Source: Didymodactylos carnosus | Taxonomy: Eukaryota; Rotifera; Eurotatoria; Philodinida; Philodinidae | Reading direction: 5' to 3' | Length of the DNA: 33,297 nt | NCBI GenBank assembly: GCA_905250885.1 | Contig: CAJNOQ010001309.1 | Coordinates: 1 to 33,297, forward strand | Part shown: piece by piece, positions 28,399-33,297 of the stretch | Position numbering within the stretch: position 1 is the first letter of the stretch | Layout: every line of letters begins with the position of its first letter | Notes under the pieces: model-generated | Databases searched by the model: none | Seen by the model: only the letters and a program-made list of their open reading frames with translations | What the model was told of the DNA's origin: nothing | Made by a program: the position numbers and the translations under genes

Positions 28399-29366
28399 CA
28401 CAGTGGGCATTTAGGCGGCATTTTGGTGAAAAATCGCAGGTTCGAATTTTTATATTTTGAATGATGACATATATACTATAAATAATGCCCTATTTAACGG
28501 TGAAACGTTTTTGGCTCTAGCTTCTTCCAAAGTTGAGAAAATTAAATTACAAAATTATCAGTAGAATTAGTATACTGGCGCGTAAAATTGCATTTTCTCC
28601 GTCAAATTATAAGTTTTTTTCAAAAACAATGACATATATAGAATCTTCATCTGTTGGGCTATCTAGGCGTAAGAAAACTTTCGTCGGACAAAGTTAAATT
28701 TCGGGGAACGCGCGAAGATCTTTCCATGGAACTCATCTAAAAAGAAGACGTTCTCATAAAAATGCAATCGCTAAAGTCCGCTGACCAGCTATTGATACGA
28801 AAAATAGCTCAAAATGTTCGTCTCAACCTCCTCTACATATACTGATCTCACAAAGTCTTCCAGCTCTAGGGGTGCTGAGTTACAGGCTTTCCAAAAACCC
28901 TGGGAATTTTCGAGTATTTTGCAGTTTTCTCCCTCAAAAAAGCACTTTTCTTGAAAGTAAGGTCGTATTCGGAATCAGCGTGAAAAACTGCATCGAATGG
29001 TGTATACTCATCTAGTTGGCTCGATTCTGAATTCTAGAAATTTCTTGGTTTTTGAGATTCACACAAACAATTTCGTGCTGAAAATTTGAATTTCAAGATA
29101 AAGTAACCTGAACGACTCGAAACCTGTTTGTTATAGGTTTTCGACAATGCTCTTTCCCGTGGCATCGTTTTTGAATATTAAGAAAGTTTTCTGAAGGGTT
29201 TTACAGAGACCGGATCTCTGGAAAACTCCTTAGAAAACTTTTTCAAAACCCAGTTCTCATGCCATTAGAAAGAGAATCATGAAAAATCTGTAAAAAATGG
29301 TTCATGAAATTTTAGTTCACTCATAAAGCTAAAGTCCGCCTGCTCTAGCAAAAAATGGCCACTGTG
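28399..29366. mobile_element. 968-bp non-coding DNA-transposon-like insertion
   Basis: The ends are CACAGTGGGCATTT on the left and AAATGGCCACTGTG on the right, inverted repeats with one mismatch over 14 bp. They are flanked by TGTTG (28394-28398 and 29367-29371; GTGTTG if the last base of the right tip is counted in the duplication). No long open frame inside. The sequence is mid-GC compared with the flanks and has repeated CTAAAGTCCGC motifs (near 28771 and 29330). The tips and a short duplication suggest a non-autonomous hAT- or P-like element, and I cannot choose between them. Confidence 0.55.
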
Positions 29367-29387
29367 TGTTGGTCGATATTTTCTTGC

Positions 29388-29436
29388 ACTTAACATGGAT
29401 GTGCACATCCATGTTAAGTTCCGTTCATGAACGGAA
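29388..29436. repeat. Two adjoining perfect palindromes (32 bp and 18 bp)
   Basis: 29388-29419 is a perfect 32-bp palindrome centred on GTGCAC. 29419-29436 (TTCCGTTCATGAACGGAA) is a perfect 18-bp palindrome that shares one base with it. No spacer in either, so they could extrude as cruciforms. Confidence 0.9.
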
Positions 29437-29705
29437 GCGAAATTCAAAAAATCCTTACGGACAAATTTTAGATTTAGGTGTCTATTTTTATTTACGACCG
29501 CTCGCAGCTTTCTACTCTTTCTACCAACGTAGGCTATACATTTTTCCTAAGAGCCCCATTTTGCCCGTTGTCGGCCAATAACACGGCAACGCTTGAACGT
29601 TTTGAGCCCAAATCTTTAGCATCAGTTACGTGCACAGTAAATATTAATTCCTGTAAGCGCCATCGAAATTGGATGTGAAATAAAAAAGTTTTTTTCGCTG
29701 GGGGG
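29437..29705. other. Unclassified segment between two element remnants
   Basis: Open on the minus strand without a stop from about 29864 to 29541, running through GGGGCCCC at 29702-29709, where composition changes. The plus-strand frames at 29366-29678 have no recognisable motif. This is probably part of a further insertion whose right border is near 29706. Confidence 0.3.
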
Positions 29706-30292
29706 CCCCTTAATAAATCATCATGTTGTTTCTGATTCTCTATTGTACTTACGAGTTCACAAATATCTTTTTCAACTGTTGGATTAATTGTTTCGATAGA
29801 ATTACAAGTTGGAGATTGTTGAATGGTAGAATTTGTATCGTTTATGTTCGTTGGTGAAGGAATTTGCCTTCAACAAACTGGTGTCTTGCCAGATATACGG
29901 GCTGCACCAATAACGTTGCAACCGACTGGTATCTCGCCAGAAGAGCTGGCAGCACCAATATATTCAGTGTTATGACACGATATGTGATCCTGATGATTTT
30001 GACCTGGATAACAAAATAAAAAACCAATGCAGAGACCTTTGCCAATAAATTTTGCATACGATGATGTATTGGATAACGTAATTGAAGTAGAATACGATTG
30101 AAATGCAAGAAGTTTGTGTGCAACGACTAGAGACGTGTTTTGTTTAAAACGAGAGTTTGGGATAAAAGCGGAAGTGACGGATGAAACAGGAATAGAGACT
30201 TTAGCTTGATGATTGCAATTAGGAGGAATGTTTACAGATTTAGATAACGTAACTGGAATGATGTATAGATTTTTATCTTGATCGATATTCAT
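29706..30292 (-). pseudogene. Degenerate retroelement polyprotein fragment (Ty3/gypsy-like linker?)
   Basis: A minus-strand frame starts at ATG 30292 with 140 codons to a stop at 29870-29872, then stays open (SIETINPTVEKDICELV) to about 29706. The Ser/Asn-rich segment NIPPNCNHQAKVSIPVSS followed by NTSSYAKFIGKGLCIGFLF resembles the beta-rich linker that follows the protease in Ty3/gypsy-type polyproteins, and VEKDICELV followed by DDLL resembles the stretch before the reverse transcriptase. That comparison is from memory of the family and is not a database match. No protease active site or RT motif is present, so the piece is truncated at both ends. Confidence 0.35.
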
Positions 30293-30827
30293 TGACGGTG
30301 AACCATTTCGCGGGCTATATCAGCTGAACTCTACATCTAAACTAAACATACAATAATAAAAAAGCAATGATGTGAAACTCCGACGGAAGGGCTAACACAA
30401 CACGTGCTCAACATGAATCTTGATTTTGTCCGGCTCTCAGGCATAGATTTCGATGTCATCGATCACTGTTTCATGTTGGAGTTTCGAGTTTACGGATGTC
30501 ATGTTTGCCATGGAATTTTCGGTTGAAAATACCGTTTTATATTGACGAACTCAGGGCATGTTTCTGGAAGGTAGGTACTGAATTCAGTGATTTGGTGTGT
30601 GTGAAAGTATTGCGCTGGGTTTCACTTTTTGTGGATTGGGTGCAGGTATACTCACTGGAGAGGAACGATGCAAAGTTATGAATTGATTTAAGGCTGGAGT
30701 AGGTATTATTGATTTTTGGAACTTGGATGAGCAGCTTTTGGAAAATTGTTGGATTTAGCTGAGTTGCGAAGGAGAGCGGTAAGGTACTTAGTGGATTCTT
30801 CCTGGTATTTTATGCTTCATTATTATT
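30293..30827. other. Non-coding stretch, probable element debris
   Basis: No gene supported. The 61-codon frame at 30496-30681 has no motif. G+C is slightly higher than in the left half of the window. Confidence 0.35.
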
Positions 30828-30967
30828 GCAAAGTGCCTGTGATGTCAGTACTTATAGATGGAAGCTAGCACAACAGCCAATACTATTCAACTAACATGAA
30901 TAATAGGTTGAATAGTATTGGCTGTTGTGCTAGCTTCCATCTAGTACTGACATCACAGGCACTTTGC
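30828..30967. repeat. Near-perfect 61-bp hairpin
   Basis: The left arm (30828-30891) and right arm (30907-30967) are exact reverse complements over 61 bp apart from a 3-nt bulge (TAT) in the left arm. The loop is about 15 nt (TAACATGAATAATAG). The arms contain GATGGAAGCTAGCACAACAG and its complement. Exact pairing means a recent origin or active homogenisation. No terminal signature of a known transposon seen. Confidence 0.9.
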
Positions 30968-31115
30968 CATATTGATATGAAACATCTCATCCTCGATTAA
31001 TGATGTCTTTGATAGTGCATAAGGTCCTTAAAAATCTAGTTATCCATAAATCATTTGAAACCTAGTTCTGGAGAGTAATTATTTATAATACGCATTTATA
31101 ATTAATTATAATGCG

Positions 31116-31233
31116 CTCGCTGGATCCCTTGACTTTAGGAACTTATATTTGCGAGCCACCTTCCATGGCTCACATCTCCCTTCGGTTGATGTTCGCTAGT
31201 GGACCATCTACAATATGTTATGAATATCTCTCT
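31116..31233 (+). repeat. Dispersed repeat family, copy 2
   Basis: Shares GACTTTAGGAACTTATAT, CCTTCCATG, CCCTTCGGTTGATGTTCGCT and ATATGTTATGAATAT with the copy at 32136-32342, and the CCCTTCGGT motif onward with 26848-26984. It directly abuts the coding fragment at 31241, suggesting that the insertion truncated that gene. Confidence 0.7.
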
Positions 31234-31240
31234 TATAACA

Positions 31241-31606
31241 ATGTTATTTGAAAATGAACAACAAAAGTCTATTGAAATTAAAGATTTATATACGCGTGGC
31301 CGTTTATTCAATGTTAAAATCGCACAAAACTGTGTTGGAGTTTTACTCACAGTAACTATTTTAAAAACATATTTTGGTTTCGATTTTATTTGTCTTTTCT
31401 TCTTGTAGTTAACGCCGCTAAGTGGAGGTGGACAACATTATGATTATCATACACAAGAAATAGTATTAAGACCAGTTCCAAAATGTCGTGAAATTGGTGG
31501 AGAATTAACAACTGAAATGATGACTGCCAATGAAATAAGATCAAAACAGTCAGAATCAACATTGGTTATATCGACCATGATTGCATCTATCGATAAACCA
31601 AGTTGA
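31241..31606 (+). CDS. Unidentified two-exon coding fragment
   Basis: Exons 31241-31351 and 31409-31606 flank a 57-bp intron with donor gtaact and acceptor CTTCTTGTAG, the size typical of this genome. They encode 102 residues, including ENEQQKSIEIKDLYTRGRLF, then YDYHTQEIVLRPVPKCREIG and LTTEMMTANEIRSKQSEST, ending at TGA 31604-31606. The composition is that of a real soluble protein. I do not recognise the family. Coding-like sequence continues past the TGA (next entry), and the 5' side is cut off by a repeat copy. This is therefore probably the surviving 3' part of a larger gene, and the ATG at 31241 need not be the original start. Confidence 0.4.
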
Positions 31607-31921
31607 TTTTATATTCAATTAATATCAACAAAATCGATTCAACAACATCCAGAATCATTGAATATGAATTATGTTTTATTAACAAATGGTCGTATTACAA
31701 TATCGAGTGTATTTCGTATTCAACTAACAAAAGAATCTCAAACAACAATGCAACCATGTCAATCAAGTTTGAAGAAAATCCATTCATAATGACACTTTGG
31801 AATTAGTAATGACACGTCAGGTGGTATCATCTTCAACATTATTGGTCCATTCATGCCAACTTTTGATATTAATATAGCGGAATTGCATTCAAGAATAATT
31901 CAAAAAACTTATTTTTTATGA
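31607..31921 (+). pseudogene. Frame-broken continuation of the 31241-31606 coding fragment
   Basis: After the TGA the same frame stays open for 60 codons to 31787 (SLNMNYVLLTNGRITISSVF, then QLTKESQTTMQPCQSSLKKI). A second frame takes over from about 31795 (FGISNDTSGGIIFNIIGPFM, then IAELHSRIIQKTYFL) to TGA at 31919-31921. The break pattern (one stop, one frameshift) points to decay. A selenocysteine or readthrough explanation has no support. Confidence 0.35.
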
Positions 31922-32135
31922 TTAATGTAAGACTACACGTTTACACTACAAAAGTTAAATAAATGAGCTAAAATGAAGCTGATTGGTTACAAAGTTAACT
32001 CTGATTTGAATGATGTTTCGGACATCATCATAAATGAGCTCAGTAACTAATAATACGGTGAACGTAGCCTAACGTGCACGTTTGTCTCAATACAAAAATG
32101 AAACTTTTTGTAAAGTAAGATAACGCTCGTCTGTA

Positions 32136-32342
32136 CTCGCTCGGTCCATTGGCTTTAGGAGCTTATATCTGCAAACGACCTTCCATGACTTTGAATCAAG
32201 CACAACGCTCACACTTTCCTTCGATCGGTGTTCACTAGGGGACTATTCAAAATATGTTATGAATTTTTCTCTGATTTGATGTGTAAGCTTTGTAATCTAA
32301 TATACATCTAAAAAGTTTTCTCGAAACTCTCCAAAGATCCCG
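32136..32342 (+). repeat. Dispersed repeat family, copy 3 (longest)
   Basis: The longest of three same-strand copies. From about 32205 onward it aligns with 26848-26984: TCGATCGGTGTTCACTAGGG, TGAATTTTTCTCTGATTTGA and AGTTTTCTCGAAACTCTCCA each match with few changes. Its first half aligns with 31116-31233. No coding potential. Confidence 0.75.
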
Positions 32343-33170
32343 CTCCCTCAAAGGTCTAAAAAGGTTTCGTAATTCAAAACATAAATAATAAAATTTGAAA
32401 AGATCCCGGGAAAATGGCAGAATTTATCCCGTTTACTAAAATTGATCTAGAAAATACAGAAGTGATCCCGCTTGGTTTGTTCTACAGTTTTGATAGTCAA
32501 AGTCAAATTTATTTAGTCCATGATTTTAAAAACTGACAAGGCAGTGATAAAAAGTTTAACAAAAAACTTTGACCAAATCATCCCACTACACAAAAAAAAA
32601 GAAATAAGAAAAAGATAGAAAAAAGGAAAAAGTTTAAACAAGAAGAAACGATATGGCTTAATATATACTGCTTTCAAGAGAGAAGATGTTTCGTCAATGC
32701 ACATTTAAAAGCTCGAGATCTAAAAGCAGCTATTACCTCTCTCGGTAACCGATTATGGACACGTACGTCTGAGAAGTTTACTACATGAACATTTTTCGTA
32801 GTACTATCGATAAAATAGTCCGAGTGTTCTCTGGACATCTTTATGGGTCGTGCGATATTTTCAATAGGTTCTTCATAGTCGATAGCCTATTCTAAGCAGA
32901 ACCAGTTTCCACTAAAATTTGAGCGCACATTGATGTAGTAACGATACATTATAATGGCAGGCTCTCATCAGATACAATCGTGCAATAAACTAACAGTTCA
33001 TTAGTTGATAAGTTTCAGTAATCACAAATATTTGCGAAAGTGCGCAAAAAACATTTGCGATTTATTGCGAGGTGATTTATTGCGAAAGACATGACCAGGT
33101 CTATTGCCCCACGTCTTGCAGAAAGAGAAAATCTGCACAAGTTCTTTAAAGATTGTTTTTCTTGAAAATT
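32343..33170. other. Non-coding stretch with GCGA-rich short repeats
   Basis: No gene. Near 33035-33088 TTGCGA recurs about four times, including GATTTATTGCGA twice. A poly-purine patch lies at 32590-32650. Confidence 0.4.
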
Positions 33171-33297
33171 CTTGATCAAGATTTATTGATACCTCTGCAC
33201 TTGATGTCCTTGGAAAAACTTGATCAAGATCTTGATCAAGATTTACTACGGTTTCAAGTCTGATGTATCTTGAGAATTCTGTATCAAGATCTTGTTG
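33171..33297. repeat. CTTGATCAAGAT repeat cluster at window edge
   Basis: CTTGATCAAGAT occurs exactly at 33171-33182, 33219-33230 and 33231-33242 (the last two in tandem), with variant TATCAAGATCTTG near 33282. The unit contains the palindrome CTTGATCAAG. The array may continue beyond the window. Confidence 0.75.

Noticed and set aside
28440..28455. GGTTCGAAT, resembling a tRNA B box
   Set aside because: No A box at the right spacing and no cloverleaf could be drawn. It lies inside the 968-bp insertion.
29366..29678. Overlapping + strand ORFs of 66-71 codons
   Set aside because: They run through the palindromes and the border of an insertion, with no recognisable motif.

Overview
The window is AT-rich animal (metazoan) genomic DNA. 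It has spliced genes with many introns of about 56-80 bp beside a few of 1-2 kb, abundant microsatellites and decayed transposable elements. An innexin gene shows the genome is from an animal, and the predominance of innexins outside vertebrates makes a protostome likely. The intron style and the Jockey-like retroelement remnant would suit a rotifer, but that is inference. There are no bacterial signals: no operons, no Shine-Dalgarno sites, no CRISPR.

Layout. 1-4.57 kb: low-complexity DNA with a long (GA)n tract and a 548-bp foldback element flanked by TA (943-1490). 4.57-12.6 kb: small + strand exons that splice in one continuous reading frame across seven junctions. They appear to be the 3' part of an unidentified large gene. 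12.8-13.6 kb: a diverged inverted repeat. 15.26-18.02 kb: a complete five-exon innexin (gap-junction channel) on the + strand, with a 233-bp inverted-repeat element in its last intron and a possible alternative 3' exon at 19.08 kb. 19.21-19.65 kb: a second palindromic element with TA duplications. 20.25-25.43 kb: a complete 11-exon gene on the - strand for the large U2AF subunit (U2AF65/U2AF2), whose two long introns hold a CAGTGC-rich patch and a hAT-like element with an 8-bp target duplication. 25.6 kb: a short divergent ORF. 26.2-30.3 kb: a nest of dead mobile elements. It holds a Jockey-like LINE reverse transcriptase (-), split by a 252-bp insert flanked by 85-bp direct repeats and bounded by a 968-bp DNA-transposon-like element, followed by a degenerate fragment of another retroelement polyprotein. 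30.8 kb: a 61-bp near-perfect hairpin. 31.2-31.9 kb: an unidentified two-exon coding fragment with decayed continuation. The 26.8, 31.1 and 32.1 kb sites share one dispersed repeat family, and the right edge carries CTTGATCAAGAT repeats.

The two firm genes act in unrelated processes: intercellular or membrane channels, and 3' splice-site recognition. I see no sign that they form a functional cluster. The unusual content lies in the mobile and repeat structures and in the unidentified split gene, not in a recognisable new enzymatic system.
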